The translations under genes and the position numbers were made by a program. From Garcia nutans (lineage: Eukaryota > Streptophyta > Magnoliopsida > Malpighiales > Euphorbiaceae): a stretch of 64,000 nucleotides of DNA. Within the stretch, counting starts at the first letter, position 1, and the number at the start of each line of letters is the position of its first letter. The notes beneath the pieces were generated by a model. It had not been told where the DNA came from. It made no database searches and was given only the letters and a program-made list of their open reading frames with translations. The stretch covers positions 46,066,001-46,130,000 of the forward strand of contig CANTUV010000035.1 in NCBI GenBank assembly GCA_947685225.1, read 5' to 3'. This document shows positions 42,458 to 54,824 of the stretch, in pieces.

Positions 42458-44811
42458 ATGGATTATGATAGTTCAAAAGCTTACAACAATCTGACCTACG
42501 ACGGAGACGAAGTATCTAGCAACGACTCAATCACTTGCTCACCTAAAACGATGGAGCCTGAACAAATTCAAAGGATGGTGGATGAGGCCCTCAATGCCAA
42601 GATGGAAGAAATCAAAGAGGCCCTAGCTAAGACCATGAAGAACCAATTAACTGCAATCTTAGAAAACCATGCCGAGGCATCTACTAGCACTAAGAAACCA
42701 AAGGACAAAGGGAAGACCAAAGTTAGTGAAGTGGTTTTTGATGATGAAAAGGTGATCATTGATGATGATGATGATGATTGGGCTCAATACTACCAAGAGG
42801 TTCAAGAAAAGAAGAAAGAACCGAAGGCTGTTGAGAAGGCAACTATTGAAAAGACCGAGATATTCGACGTTGAAAAGATGATTGCTGATTTAGAAAAGAA
42901 ATTTGAGAAGAAGTTGAAAACTGAAGAGATGTCTGAGATCGACAAACTATTTGAACAAGATGAAGAGGTCCCTTATAAATTCAAGATGCCTTCCTTGGCT
43001 AAGTACAATGGCACCAGAAATCCCCATCTCCATGTGAAGCAGTATATCACTGCCATGCAATCTGCCTGAGCTACTAAGGCTCAAACCCTAAGGTACTTTA
43101 TGCTCTCACTGGACCCTGTTGTCCAAAATTGGTTCAATACCTTAGATGATGGAACACAAAAGAGTTGGAATCTACTTTACAAAGCCTTCATCCAATAATA
43201 TGGATATAATGTTGAGTTAGAAGTTACTTTAATGGAAGTGGAGTCCATAAGGCAAAGGCCAAATGAGAATTTTGTGGACTATGTGAAGCGATGGAGAAAC
43301 AAGGCCGCTTTACTCAAGAAGAGGCCCTATGAATCCAATCAAATAAGGATGATTGTGAGAGGGGTGTTGCCTAGTCTTCGTGAGAGGATGTCTCATACAC
43401 TCATCCATGATTTCAAAGACCTTCTTCAAGCTGGTTTGCAAATTGAAGAATGGGAAAGGGAGAAGAGCCACTTTGCAACAAAAAGGAACGAGAATGGGAG
43501 CTATCAACCTGGTAGCCAAAGCATGCAAAAGGCTGTCGGTGTTAATGCTTCTAACCAAGGAACAAGGAGACAATTTTCAGAATCGGGAAAATCGATGTCT
43601 TGGGTTCTCAACAAGCTTCAAAGAAAAGGATTGCTACAACCCTTAAATCCATGTCCTTTGCCTAACCCTCTCCCACCTAACTTTGACACCAAAGCATTTT
43701 GTCAATTCCACTAAATGAAAGGTCATGACACGGATAGATGTGTAAGGTTGAGACACGAGATTCAAAACCTAATTGATAATGGAAAGCTACCCGAGCCCAA
43801 TAAACCAAACACCAAAGACAACCCATTACCAAAATTTAATAGGGTACCACCACCGACAACCTTCATGATTGGAGGAGGTCTGCATGAGGCCTTTGTCATG
43901 TCTTCTTTACAAGATGTGGATGAAAAAGCAACTAAAGAAGAAGAGGCATTTGTTAAAATTGAAAAAGCTATGATGGGTGGAGAAGTAGCAATTTGTGTTG
44001 TCAACGGGTTTTGGGATTCAAGTGATAGTGATGATGATATCATACCCAAGAAGGAGGAGTGGACTTGGTCCGAGCCCGAAGAACATGAGGTGATGAATAC
44101 TTGATCCGGTAAGCCTTACGCAAGGCCACCACCTAAGGAGATAGAAACTAATAAGGGGAAGGAAGTCGAAATAGAAGAAGATGATGTTGTGCTCAAGCAA
44201 TTGAAAAGAACCCAAGCAAGTGTTAGCATTTGGGACTTGTTAGCTACTTCCCAAAAACACCAAGAAACTATGGCCAAAGCCTTGGCTAGCATGCCAATTT
44301 CTACCTCCACAACACAGGAGGAGTTGGTCAACTTCATAAAAATTGGGAAAGTAATTAAATGTGAAGAGGTCCAAGAAAAGAGGGAAGTTAGTATGGGAGC
44401 AGTTTCTTTTTCGGATGCGGACTTACCGGAGGAGGGGAGAGACCACATCCACCCTCTCTTTATCAAAATAGAAGTCAAGGGGAAGAGAACTCCTTGTGTA
44501 ATGGTTGATGATGGGTCCGTCATAAATGTTTGTCCACTTATATATATTGCCAAAGCTAGCCATGTCAACAAGAGATCTAAACCCAACCGAGGTAACAATT
44601 CGTGCTTATGACAACACTAAGAGGCATGCCGAAGGGACTTTCAAAGCGTCCATCAAGGTTGGACCAATTGAAACTATTATTGAGTTTGTTGTTTTAGAGC
44701 CGATCATGTTCATGGGTAAGTTAATTTTAGGTTTTGAAATTTTTGTAGATGTTGCTAAGCTAGTGGAGCAAGTGAAGAAAGAGCTCACCTTGTCAACCAA
44801 CAAAGAATCCA
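42458..44811 (+). pseudogene. Tat gag and protease (broken)
   Basis: Starts MDYDSSKAYNNL. An N-terminal acidic coiled region (MVDEALNAKMEEIKEALAK, IIDDDDDDW) leads into the capsid-like domain (FKMPSLAKYNGTRNPHLHVK, VVQNWFNTLDD, ENFVDYVKRWRNKAALLKKR). A CX2H-type finger follows (CQFH, then GHDTDRC near 43730). The protease motif VDDGSVINVCPL is near 44502. One frame holds with stops at TGA 43067-43069, TAA 43196-43198, TAA 43712-43714 and TGA 44102-44104. A frameshift inside the protease near 44550 moves to the third frame (LNPTEVTIRAYDNTKRHAEG). Tekay-3 interrupts it at 44812. Confidence 0.87.
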
Positions 44812-45624
44812 TGTAATATCCCAAAGTATACCCTAAAAGTTTTGGAATATTTATTGTTGTATTTGGATTAAATGTATATGTTTAAATGGAAAGAGAAATG
44901 AGGTAAGGGAAGAGTGTATATGTTGTATATATTGTGATATATACAACATATACAAGTCAAAGAAATGGAAGTCAAAGAAGATTAATTAATTATTTTAAAT
45001 TAATTAAATTAATTAAATGGAAAATTGAATTAGTGAGTGGATTAAGATATTTGATTATTTTTATATTTAATTGCTTGGTGGAGGTTTAAAGAGAAGAAGT
45101 GTTGACTTTGCTTTTCTTCTTTCTTCATCTTCTTCTTTTTCTTCTTTCTTTGTTGGCCGACCATCACAATAGCAAGAGAGGAAGAGAGTTTTTGATTTTC
45201 CAAGCTTGTGATTGAAGGATGTTTCAAGTGATCAAGTTGGAAATCTAAGAAGTTTCATCATTTTTGGTAAGTTTTCCACTTGATTCCCTTATTTTCTTTT
45301 AAGTTGTATTTGAGTTTGATGGTTGATTGTTGGTGGTATGTGTATATTTGATTATGGTGTATTTGAGGGTGTGTAATCTTCTTGATTTTGATTTTGGGGT
45401 TGGATTGAAGAGAAGGAGTTAGGTTTGGTGTTGGAAGAGTAAGAGTTGTGTTTATGTATTGATTGTGAATTGGTGTTTGATGTATGTTTTGAATTGTTTT
45501 GGTGTTTTTGCAAGTTATTATGGTTTTTGGGTGTGTTTAGTTAAGTTTGTTTGAAGTGAAAAATGGTGGAAGTAAGAGGTTTTTTGGATGTGTTGTTGTT
45601 GTTACCGGAATCAGGATTTTTGGC

Positions 45625-45903
45625 CTGACACGCCCATGAGCATGGCCAGGTCTTTAGGGGTGTCAATGATTCTGATTTCTAGATGGGTGACACGACCAGG
45701 GACACGCCCATATCACTGAGCTTGTCATAGCTACTGTGATGTTGGTGGATTGACACGCCCATATCACTGAGCATGTCATAGCTACTGTGTTGAGGGAGGA
45801 TTGACACGGCAGTGACACGCCCATGTCACTGAGAGTGTCAAAGCTTCTGTGTTGTGAGTTTAGGGCACGATCAAGGACACGCCCGTGTTGTTGAACGTGT
45901 CAT
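45625..45903 (+). repeat. GACACG palindrome block (Tekay-3 5' LTR)
   Basis: GCCC-type units like Tekay-1 (GACACGCCCATGTCACTGAG), with several arms decayed (GAGCTTGTCA, GAGAGTGTCA). The 3' LTR block at 52913-53203 has a partly different unit order. Confidence 0.88.
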
Positions 45904-46386
45904 GTTTAGGGTTTGCCCTAGTTGGTTCTTAGCCTTTTTATCTCATGTGTATCTCTAAGTGAGTGTGTATGATCAGCTTTGATTTAGATTTTGAAGAGAG
46001 TTGAGTTGCCCTAATCCAAGTGTTGAGGATTCTTGGAAGAGGAGTTTGCTGTGGAGTGAGTTGCTCTTGAGGTAAGTACAAACCCTACATTATTGCATAC
46101 ATTTACATGACATTGGAACTTAGCACATTTGGTTATAAATGTGCTAAGTGATCTATTACATTGTTTATACATTTGATTAATATTATGATTTGCATATTGT
46201 GAAAGATATGATTATCATTCAAAATGTATGTTCAATGCAATTGGTTATATATACTCTAATGATGAGATGTGAAGCCATTGTTGTTGGCTATAATATTGCA
46301 AATGAAATAATTGAGGCATGGTTTCCTATATGATTATGAAGAAATGAGAATGGAATTGATAATGAAATAAAGAAAGAATTGTGTGT

Positions 46387-46734
46387 CTAATATGTTAGTC
46401 AATTTTCAGAGTTTTGTTGTTGGTGGCATGCCTAATAGTAACAATCTCTTGAAGCTGGGTTGGGCCTGATCCTTGAAGACAAGTTGGGTTGAAGTTTAGC
46501 ATGCTTAACTCCCCTTGAAGCTTGGTTGGGTCTAGTCCTTGAAGCCTAGTTGAGATGTTACAAACCCTTGAAGCTAGGTTGGGTTTGGTCCTTGAAGCCA
46601 AATTTGGTTGATGCTTAGCATGCTTCGCTCCCCTTGAAGTTTGGTTGGGCCTAATCCTTGAAGCTTAGTTGGGATAATGATAAATGTGATAATTAAACCA
46701 AAACATTAACTCTGAAAGTTGAATGGCATATTAG
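46387..46734 (+). repeat. Stem-enclosed cassette, Tekay-3 5' LTR
   Basis: Arms CTAATATGTTAGTC... and ...GGCATATTAG are inverted repeats. Between them are about eight units of roughly 40 bp based on CCTTGAAGCTTGGTTGGG with GCATGC separators. TTTTGGGCCCA follows. The cassette differs completely in sequence from that of Tekay-1, while the arms are alike. Confidence 0.87.
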
Positions 46735-47319
46735 TTTCTTTTGGGCCCATGCTTGTCTTTGTTTAAATGTGAATCATAAATGGTGAAATAAATGAATTAT
46801 AAGATTTAATGTAAGGTTTTGAAATATGATATTCTTATGTATTGTTTATTATATATGAATGTGTGACATTAGCATTACATTAAAGCATATTGTTATTGTG
46901 GGTTGTACCACTAAGCCTATGGCTTAGCGCGATTGTGGTTCGTCGCGCAGGTGACAGGGTAGAACCGAAAAGTTCAACTAGACTGAGTCGATTCTAGACT
47001 CTGATGTGTTGATTGTGGGCTTAAAGATCAGAGACAAACTGCCAAACATGTATAAATTTTTATGTTTTGTAAACATGGATTTTGATGTATTTATATATGC
47101 AAATACCACTACATTTTTCGCTGCATAATGAATAAATGTTTTATCTAATATAGTTTATAATATAATATGAAGTGTTTTAAGTTTTCTTATATTATTGCAG
47201 AAGAGAAAAATTGGGTTATCTAATATAAACCATGGCACTCCTGTATTCGGTATACGTATATTACAGGTGTAGTAGTATGTAGTATGCGTATACGGGGTAT
47301 AGGGGTGTTACAACTATTT

Positions 47320-47331
47320 TGGTATCAGAGC
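47320..47331 (+). promoter_or_regulatory. Primer-binding site of Tekay-3
   Basis: TGGTATCAGAGC, initiator-Met tRNA type, seven bases after the LTR end. Confidence 0.94.
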
Positions 47332-47482
47332 CTAAATTTGAGATTCTCAACCTAGGTCAATTGTAAGAAAAAGAAAATTTTGATTATAAAATATGGTTTT
47401 TGAATAAGATACATGCTTTGGCACTGGCAGTCTCTTATCTTTGATGAGGTATTTTCTGCTGTGTCTGCAGATATAGGTAGTG

Positions 47483-48720
47483 ATGGTGTCTCAGTCACGT
47501 CAGTCCATAGAAGGTAGTGCTGAGAGTTTAGCTCCTGAATAGGGTAGAGATGGAGCTAGGGTTGAGAGAGTTGGAGAGGCATCTGTTCTTGTGCCAGAGA
47601 GACCAGCTGCTGATGAGGTTCCACCAGTTTGGCTAAGACATGTGGTAGAATTGTTGAGGCAAGCTCCAGTGCAGCCGCCACCGCCACCGCCACCATAGCC
47701 ACAAGTACCAGTGAGGCATTTTGATAAATTGAGAAAGTATGGAGCTGAGGATTTCTTTGGTACTGCAGATCCTGCAATAGCTGAGCAGTGGTTGGATAGA
47801 GTGCAGAGGGTATTTATCCAGTTGCAAGCTACTCCTGAAGAGAAATTTGATTATGCTAGATCCTTATTGCAGAAAGATGCTTATGATTGGTGGAAGACGG
47901 TACCCCATGCTATGGATGATCCACCGACTTTTGTTTTATAGTGATTTTCTGCAGGAGTTTGAGCAGAAATGTACTCCGAGGGAGTATAAGGATGTCAAGA
48001 AGATGTAATTTCTGAATTTGAGGCAGGAGAACCGGACAGTGACAGAGTATGAGATAGAGTATATCCGGTTGAGTCACTATGCAGGTGGGATTATTTCAGG
48101 TGAGATTGATCGGTGCAGGAGATTTGAGGAGGGATTGAGGCCCTCTATTATGTGTATTGTTGCTGGTTCTCGGTACCAAGATTTTTCTCAATTGGTTACA
48201 GCAGCTAGAAGTGTTGAGAGAGCACAGGGTATTGCAGCAGCTGCTATCGAGGAGGAGACCAGAGTTAGGAGATCCCAGTTTGAGGCAGGGTCTTCATCTA
48301 TGAAGAGAGGCCGAGGAAATTTTATTCCGAGAGTCAGTAGGAGCCTGAGGCAGTCAGGTAGATCAGTTCAGTATCAGAGGCAGAGACCGAGACCTACAGT
48401 TTCTGTAGCGAGTGCTCCGACTCCAGTGGTTCAGAGATCCATTCCACCTATATGTGTTCATTGTGGTAGGACACATGGGGGTGCTTGTTGGAAGACGGGT
48501 GGATCAGGAGTATGTTTTAGATGTGGGTCCCCAGCTCACTTTATTAAAGATTGCCCTGAGCTATAGGAGTATAGACAGACTGATACTGCAGCTTCTCGAC
48601 CTAGTGTTAGCAGAGGTGGTCGAGGGGGCAGAGGTTTTAGTAGAGGTGGTCGACCTGGAATCAGTTAGAGAGGAGGTTCTACATCCGGAGGCAGTAGGCT
48701 AGATGAGGCCGGGTCTTCTC
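47483..48720 (+). pseudogene. Tekay-3 gag (broken)
   Basis: Starts MVSQSRQSIEGSAES. Stops at TAG 47540-47542 (GAG in Tekay-1) and TAG 47696-47698. The capsid domain is recognisable (FDKLRKYGAEDFFGT, EQWLDRVQRVFIQLQ, DAYDWWKTVPHAMDDPP). An extra base near 47935 shifts the frame and a TAA at 48006-48008 follows. It resumes NLRQENRTVTEYEIEYIRL. A CX2C pair (CVHCGRTHGGAC) precedes the zinc knuckle CFRCGSPAHFIKDC, which is intact near 48514. A TAG follows at about 48564. Several of these breaks differ from those of Tekay-1, so the two copies decayed independently. Confidence 0.92.
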
Positions 48721-48731
48721 AACGGGTATAT

Positions 48732-51700
48732 GTGATGCAGAGGCAACCGGATGCTTTAGCAGTTATTGCGGGTACAATTTCTTTATTTGGTATTTCAGTT
48801 CTTGCTTTGATTGATCCAGGATCTACTCATTCATACATAAGTGCATCTATCTTGCCTGTGTCTAAATTGCATTCAGAGTCCTTGGTGACAAATCCTTTAG
48901 GACATAGTGTTGTGGTGAGCAAGGTGCATCATGATAGTTCAGTTGTGGTATAAGGTGAGGAGTTTCTTGGTGATTTGATTGAAATGACTTTTAAGGAATA
49001 TGATTTGATCTTAGGTATGGATTGGTTGTCTAAGCATGGAGCTATGGTAGAATGTCAAAAGAAGTGTGTTACCCTGAGAACCAGTGATGGTAGAAGTGTG
49101 ATGGTATCTAGTGAGCAGAGACAACTTGCATCCTTGTTTGTTTCAGCTGTTGCAGCTATGAAGTTAATTAGAAAAGAGTGTAGTGGGTTCTCAACTTGAT
49201 AGTATACCTACAATTGCGAAATTTCAAGATGTTTTTCCGGAGGAGTTGCCAGGGTTACCCCCTAAGAGAGAGGTTGAGTTTGGTATCGATTTGTTGCCAG
49301 GTACAACTCCCATCTCTATTACTCCTTACCGAATGGCACCTGCTGAATTGAGAGAGTTGAAAGTGCAGTTGCAGTAGTTGTTGGATAAAGGGTTTGTTCG
49401 CCCTAGTGTTTCTCCATGGGGAGCTCCTGTTTTGTTTGTAAAGAAGAAGGATGGTACTTTGAGGTTGTGCATCGATTATAGGCAATTGAATAAGGTAACT
49501 ATCAAGAATAAGTATCCTTTGCCTCGGACTGATGATCTCTTCGATCAGTTGAAGGGAGCAGCAGTGTTTTCCAAGATTGATTTGAGATCAGGGTACCATC
49601 AGTTGAGAGTCAGAGCTGAAGATGTTCCTAAAACAGCTTTCCGCACAAGATATGGGCATTATGAGTTTTTAGTGATGCCTTTTGGATTGACGAATGCACC
49701 TGCAGCTTTTATGGATTTGATGAATAGGGTGTTTAGGCCCTATCTAGATCAGTTTGTGGTGTCATCATTGATGATATTTTGGTATATTCGTATAATGAAG
49801 AGGAACATGATAAGCATCTGCGGATTGTATTGCAGACCTTGAGAGAGAAGCAATTATATGCTAAGCTGTCAAAGTGTGACTTTTGGTTTGAGCAAATGAC
49901 TTTTCTCGGTCATATAGTGTCAGCAGATGGTATAAGAGTTTATCCAAGTAAAGTTGAAGCTATTTTGAATTGGAATACACCGAAGTCTGTGACTGAAGTC
50001 AGAAGTTTTCTGGGTTTGGTAGGCTATTATCGACGGTTTGTGAAGGGTTTTTCTTTGATAGCTACTCCACTTACCAGATTATTTCAGAAAGGAGTTAGAT
50101 TTGTGTGGACAGATCAGTGTCAAGCTAGTTTTGAACAGTTGAAGGAGAGGTTGACTCAAGCTCCTGTTCTTACTTTTCCTGTAGAAGATAAACCATATGT
50201 GATTTACAGTGATGCTTCACATAATGGTTTAGGTTGTGTTTTGATGCAAGAGGGTAAAGTCATAGCTTATGCTTTTAGGCAATTGAAGTCGCATGAGCTT
50301 AATTATCCGACGCATGATTTGGGATTGGCAACTATAGTTTTTGCTTTGAAGATTTGGCGACATTATTTATATGGGGAGAAGTGTTTCATTTACACAGATC
50401 ATAAGAGTTTGAAATATTTGGGTGTTCAGAGGGAGCTGAATCTTCGACAAAGACGATGGTTAGAGTTGATTAAAGATTATGACTGTTTGATTTATTATCA
50501 TCCTGGTAAGGCAAATGTTGTTGCTGATGCCTTGAGTCGGAAGTCTTTAGCAGGTTTGACTATTTATTCGCTCTCATTGCTTCTTGAGTTGAGAGCGTTG
50601 CATGCTAGTTTTGAATCATGTGATGATGGAACCTTGTTGGCTCAGTTGCATTTGAGACCGGTGTTGTTGGATCAAATTAAAGAGGCCCAATTGGCAGATG
50701 AGAAAATTCAGAAAGTTGTGTCAGATTACCAAAATGGGGAGAGCCGAGATTTTCATGTGAGAAGTGATGGTAGCCTTTGGTTTAAGGATAGATTGTGTGC
50801 TCCTGATGATGCAAGATTGAGAAAAATTATTTTGGAAGAAGCACATCAATCGGTTTTTGCTATGCACCCTGGGAGTACTAAAATGTATCATGATTTGAAG
50901 CAACATTACTGGTGGTCAGGTATGAAGAGGGACACATCGGAGTTTGTGTCTAAATGTCTCACTTGTCAGAGGGTAAAAGCCAAGCATCAAGTTCCAACAG
51001 GGTTGCCTCAACCTTTATCATTGCCTGAATGGAAATGGGAGTGAGTGACAATGGATTTTGTGTCTGGGTTGCCATTGACTCAGAAGAAGCATGATGCTAT
51101 CTGGGTGATTGTTGATAGGTTGACAAAGACAACTCATTTTCTTCCAGTTAGAATGGACTATTCTCTTGAGAAGTTGGCTGAGCTGTATATCAGTGAGATA
51201 GTGAAGTTGCATGGAGTCCCAATTTCTTTAGTGTCTGATCAAGATCCTCGATTTACTTCAAGGTTTTGGAAAAGTTTACATGGTGCTTTGGATTCTCGAT
51301 TGCACTTTAGCACTGCTTTTCATCCGCAGACAGATGGGCAGTCAGAGAGAGTGATACATATTTTAGAGAACATGTTGAGAAGCTGTGTCATTGAATTCTC
51401 TGGAAGTTGGTACAGATTTTTGCCATTAATGGAATTTGCTTATAACAACAATCATCAATCTAGTATTAGAATGGCACCATTTGAGGCTTTGTATGGAAGA
51501 AAATGCAGAACGCCTCTGTGTTGGAATGAAGTTGGAGAAGGCAAGTTGGTTGGTCCCGATTTGATTAAAGAAACGGAAGAGAAAGTGAAAATAATTTGGG
51601 ATAGGTTGAAAGCAGCTTCAGATTGGTAGAAATCTTATTCAGATTTGAAAAGGAGAGACATAGAGTTCAATGTTGGAGATAAAGTATTTCTGAAAGTGTC

Positions 51701-52094
51701 TCCTTGGAAAAAGATTTTGAGATTTGGCAAAAAAGGGAAGCTAAGTCCTCGTTTTATTGGACTTTATGAAGTATTAGAAAGAGTTGGACCAGTTGCTTAT
51801 CGACTTGCTTTGCCACTTCAGTTGGATAGAATTCATAATGTCTTCCATGTTTCTATGCTGCGGAGGTACAGATCAGATCCATCTCATGTTCTGTCCGTTG
51901 AATCTATTGAAGTGAGTCCGGATCTGACTTTTGAAGAAGAACCAGTTGCTATTTTGGCACATGGAGTGAAAGAGTTGAGACATAAGAAAGTGCCAATTGT
52001 GAAGTTTCTTTGGAAGAATCATGGTAGAGAAGAGGCAACTTGGGAGAGTGAGCAAGCGATGCGAGATCAGTATCCTCAACTGTTTCAGACTTGA
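48732..52094 (+). pseudogene. Tekay-3 pol with chromodomain (broken)
   Basis: Protease LIDPGSTHSYIS near 48817 keeps the Gly that Tekay-1 lost. A TAG near 48951, a frame loss near 49180 and a TAG at 49375-49377 precede RT (CIDYRQLNKVTIKNKYPLPR). Small deletions near 49755 shift the frame just before the IDDI motif. RNase H VIYSDASHNGLG lies near 50200, the integrase zinc finger near 50865-51000, core TMDFVSGLP (Asp intact), SDQDPRF and DGQSERV. TGA at 51042-51044 and TAG at 51627-51629 interrupt. The chromodomain ends WESEQAMRDQYPQLFQT. Domain order is the standard chromovirus one. Confidence 0.93.
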
Positions 52095-52127
52095 GATCAG
52101 GTAATTTCGAGGACGAAATTTCTTTTT

Positions 52128-52140
52128 AGAGGGGGAGAAT
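52128..52140 (+). promoter_or_regulatory. Polypurine tract of Tekay-3
   Basis: AGAGGGGGAGAAT directly before LTR start TGTAATATCCC; identical to Tekay-1. Confidence 0.9.
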
Positions 52141-54612
52141 TGTAATATCCCAAAGTATACCCTAAAAGTTTTGGAATATTTATTGTTGTATTTGGATTAA
52201 ATGTATATATCACAATATATACAACATATACACTCTTCCCTTAGTCAAAGAAATGGAAGTCAAAGAAGATTAATTAATTATTTTAAATTAATTAAATTAA
52301 TTAAATGGAAAATTGAATTAGTGAGTGGATTAAGATATTTGATTATTTTTATATTTAATTGCTTGGTGGAGGTTTAAAGAGAAGAAGTGTTGACTTTGCT
52401 TTTCTTCTTTCTTCATCTTCTTCTTTTTCTTCTTTCTTTGTTGGCCGACCATCACAATAGCAAGAGAGGAAGAGAGTTTTTGATTTTCCAAGCTTGTGAT
52501 TGAAGGATGTTTCAAGTGATCAAGTTGGAAATCTAAGAAGTTTCATCATTTTTGGTAAGTTTTCCACTTGATTCCCTTGTTTTCTTTTAAGTTGTATTTG
52601 AGTTTGATGGTTGATTGTTGGTGGTATGTGTATATTTGATTATGGTGTATTTGAGGGTGTGTAATCTTCTTGATTTTGATTTTGGGGTTGGATTGAAGAG
52701 AAGGAGTTAGGTTTGGTGTTGGAAGAGTAAGAGTTGTGTTTATGTATTGGTTGTGAATTGGTATTTGATGTATGTTTTGAATTGTTTTGGTGTTTTTGCA
52801 AGTTATTATAGTTTTTGGGTGTGTTTAGTTAAGTTTGTTTGAAGTGAAAAATGGTGGAAGTAAGAGGTTTGTTGGATGTGTTGTTGTTGTTACCGAAATT
52901 AGGATTTTTGGCCTGACACACCCATGAGCACGGCCGGGTCTTTAGGCGTGTCAATGATTCTGTTTTCTAGATGGGTGACACGACCAGTGACACGCCCATG
53001 TCACTGAGCGTGTCATAGCTACTATGATGTTGGTGGATTGACACATCCAGTGACATGCCCATGTCACTGAGCATGTCATAGCTACTGTGTTGAGGGAGGA
53101 TTGACACGGCCAGTGACACGCCCATATCACTGAGCGTGTCAAAGCTTCTGTGTTGTGAGTTTAGGGCACGATCAGGGACACGCTCGTGTTATTGAATGTG
53201 TCATGTTTAGGGTTTACCCTAGTTGGTTCTTAGCCTTATTATCTCATGTGTATCTCTAAGTGAGTGTGTATGATCTCTTTGATTTAGATTTTGAAGAGAG
53301 TTGAGTTGCCCTAATCCAAGTGTTAAGGATTCTTAGAAGAGGAGTTTGGTGTGGAGTGAGTTGCTCTTGAGATAAGTACAAACCCTACATTATTGCATAC
53401 ATTTACATGACATTGGAACTTAACACATTTGGTTATAAATGTGCTAAGTGATCTATTACATTGTTGATACATTTGATTAATATTATGATTTGCATATTGT
53501 GAAAGATATGATGATCATTCAAAATGTATGTTCAATGCAATTGGTTATATATACTCTAATGATGAGATGTGAAGCCATTATTGTTGGCTATAATATTGCA
53601 AATGAAATAATTGAGGCATGGTTGCCTAGATGATTATGAAGAAATGAGAATGGAATTGATAATGAAATAAAGAAAGAATTGTGTCTCTAATATGTTAGTC
53701 AATTTTTAGAGTTTTATTTTTGGTGGCATGCCAAATAGTAACAATCTCTTGAAGCTGGGTTGGGCTTGATCCTTGAAGCCAAGTTGGGTTGAAGTTTAGC
53801 ATGCTTAACTCCCCTTGAAGCTTGGTTGGGTCTAGTCCTTAAAGCCTAGTTGAGATGTTACAAACCCTTGAAGCTAGGTTGGGTTTGGTCCTTGAAGCCA
53901 AATTGGGTTGATGCTTAGCATGCTTCGCTCCCCTTGAAGTTTGGTTAGGCCTAATCCTTGAAGCCTAGTTGAGATAATGATAAATGTGATAATTGAACCA
54001 AAACATTAACTCTGAAAGTTGAATGGCATATTAGTTTCTTTTGGGCCCATGCTTGTCTTTGTTTAAATGTGAATCATAAATGGTGAAATAAATGAATTAT
54101 AAGATTTAATGTAAGGTTTTGAAATATGATATTCTTATGTATTGTTTATTATATATGAATGCGTGACATTAGCATTACATTAAAGCATATTGTTATTGTG
54201 TGTTGTACCACTAAGCCTATGGCTTAGCGTGATTGTGGTTCGTCGCGCAGGTGACAGGATAGAACTCGAAAGTTCAACTAGACCGAGTCGAGTCTAGACT
54301 CTGAAGTGTTGATTGTGGGCTTAAAGATCAGAGACAAACTGCCAAATATGTATAAATTTTTATGTTTTGTAAACATGGATTTTGATGTATTTATATATGT
54401 AAATACCTCTACATTTTCCACTGCATAATGAATAAATGTTTTATCCAATATAGTTTATAATATAATATGAAGTGTTTTAAGTTTTCTTATATTATTGCAG
54501 AAGAGAAAAATTGGGTTATCTAATATAAACCGTGGCACTCCTGTATTCGATATACGTATATTACAGGTGTAGTAGTATGTAGTATGCATATACGGGGTAT
54601 AGGGGTGTTACA
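52141..54612 (+). repeat. 3' LTR of Tekay-3, with a 39-bp inversion
   Basis: It aligns with the 5' LTR except that 52205-52243 is the exact reverse complement of 44904-44942, with flanking sequence lost. Palindrome block 52913-53203, cassette arms 53687-53713 and 54008-54034. It ends GTGTTACA before the TSD. Confidence 0.94.
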
Positions 54613-54617
54613 ATCCA

Positions 54618-54824
54618 ATCCAAAAGAGAAGAATAAAGCTGCCCTGAAAGCCGAGAAGACTCCAGAAGAGATTCTGCCCTGGTTGAAGAAACGTTTGAAG
54701 ACATCCTGCTTTATGATTCTGAGAACAATGATTTTGATTTTGACTTTAATTTGTCTGCTTTGTATGAAGATGATGATGTTTTCTTTTCCAAAATGAATAC
54801 AATAAAGTCTGATTTTGCTTACTT
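54618..54824 (+). pseudogene. Tat gag-pol linker after Tekay-3
   Basis: Continues the Tat frame (SNPKEKNKAALKAEKTPEEI), then, after a shift, an acidic tract (DSENNDFDFDFNLSALYEDD) leading to the RT. It has no catalytic motif. It joins 42458-44811 to 54825-56696 once Tekay-3 is discounted. Confidence 0.65.

Larger units (their letters stand above)
44812..47312 (+). repeat. 5' LTR of Tekay-3
   Basis: A 15-bp hairpin with loop TGTG lies at 44918-44951. Palindrome block 45625-45903, GCCATTGTTGTTGGC hairpin near 46273, stem arms 46387-46413 and 46708-46734 around CTTGAAGC(C/T)NGGTTGGG tandem repeats, then the TAGCGCGATTGTGG hairpin cluster near 46920. Confidence 0.93.
44812..54612 (+). mobile_element. 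Tekay-3: complete Tekay-type element, TSD ATCCA
   Basis: LTRs are 44812-47312 (2501 bp) and 52141-54612 (2472 bp), both TGTAATATCCC...GTGTTACA. The 5-bp target duplication ATCCA is at 44807-44811 and 54613-54617. PBS is at 47320 and the polypurine tract at 52128. Coding is Tekay-like and aligns along its length with Tekay-1, but the LTRs belong to a different sub-family (different cassette filling). The intact target duplication shows a straightforward insertion into the Tat gag-pol junction. It is broken by many stops, so not autonomous. Confidence 0.96.
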
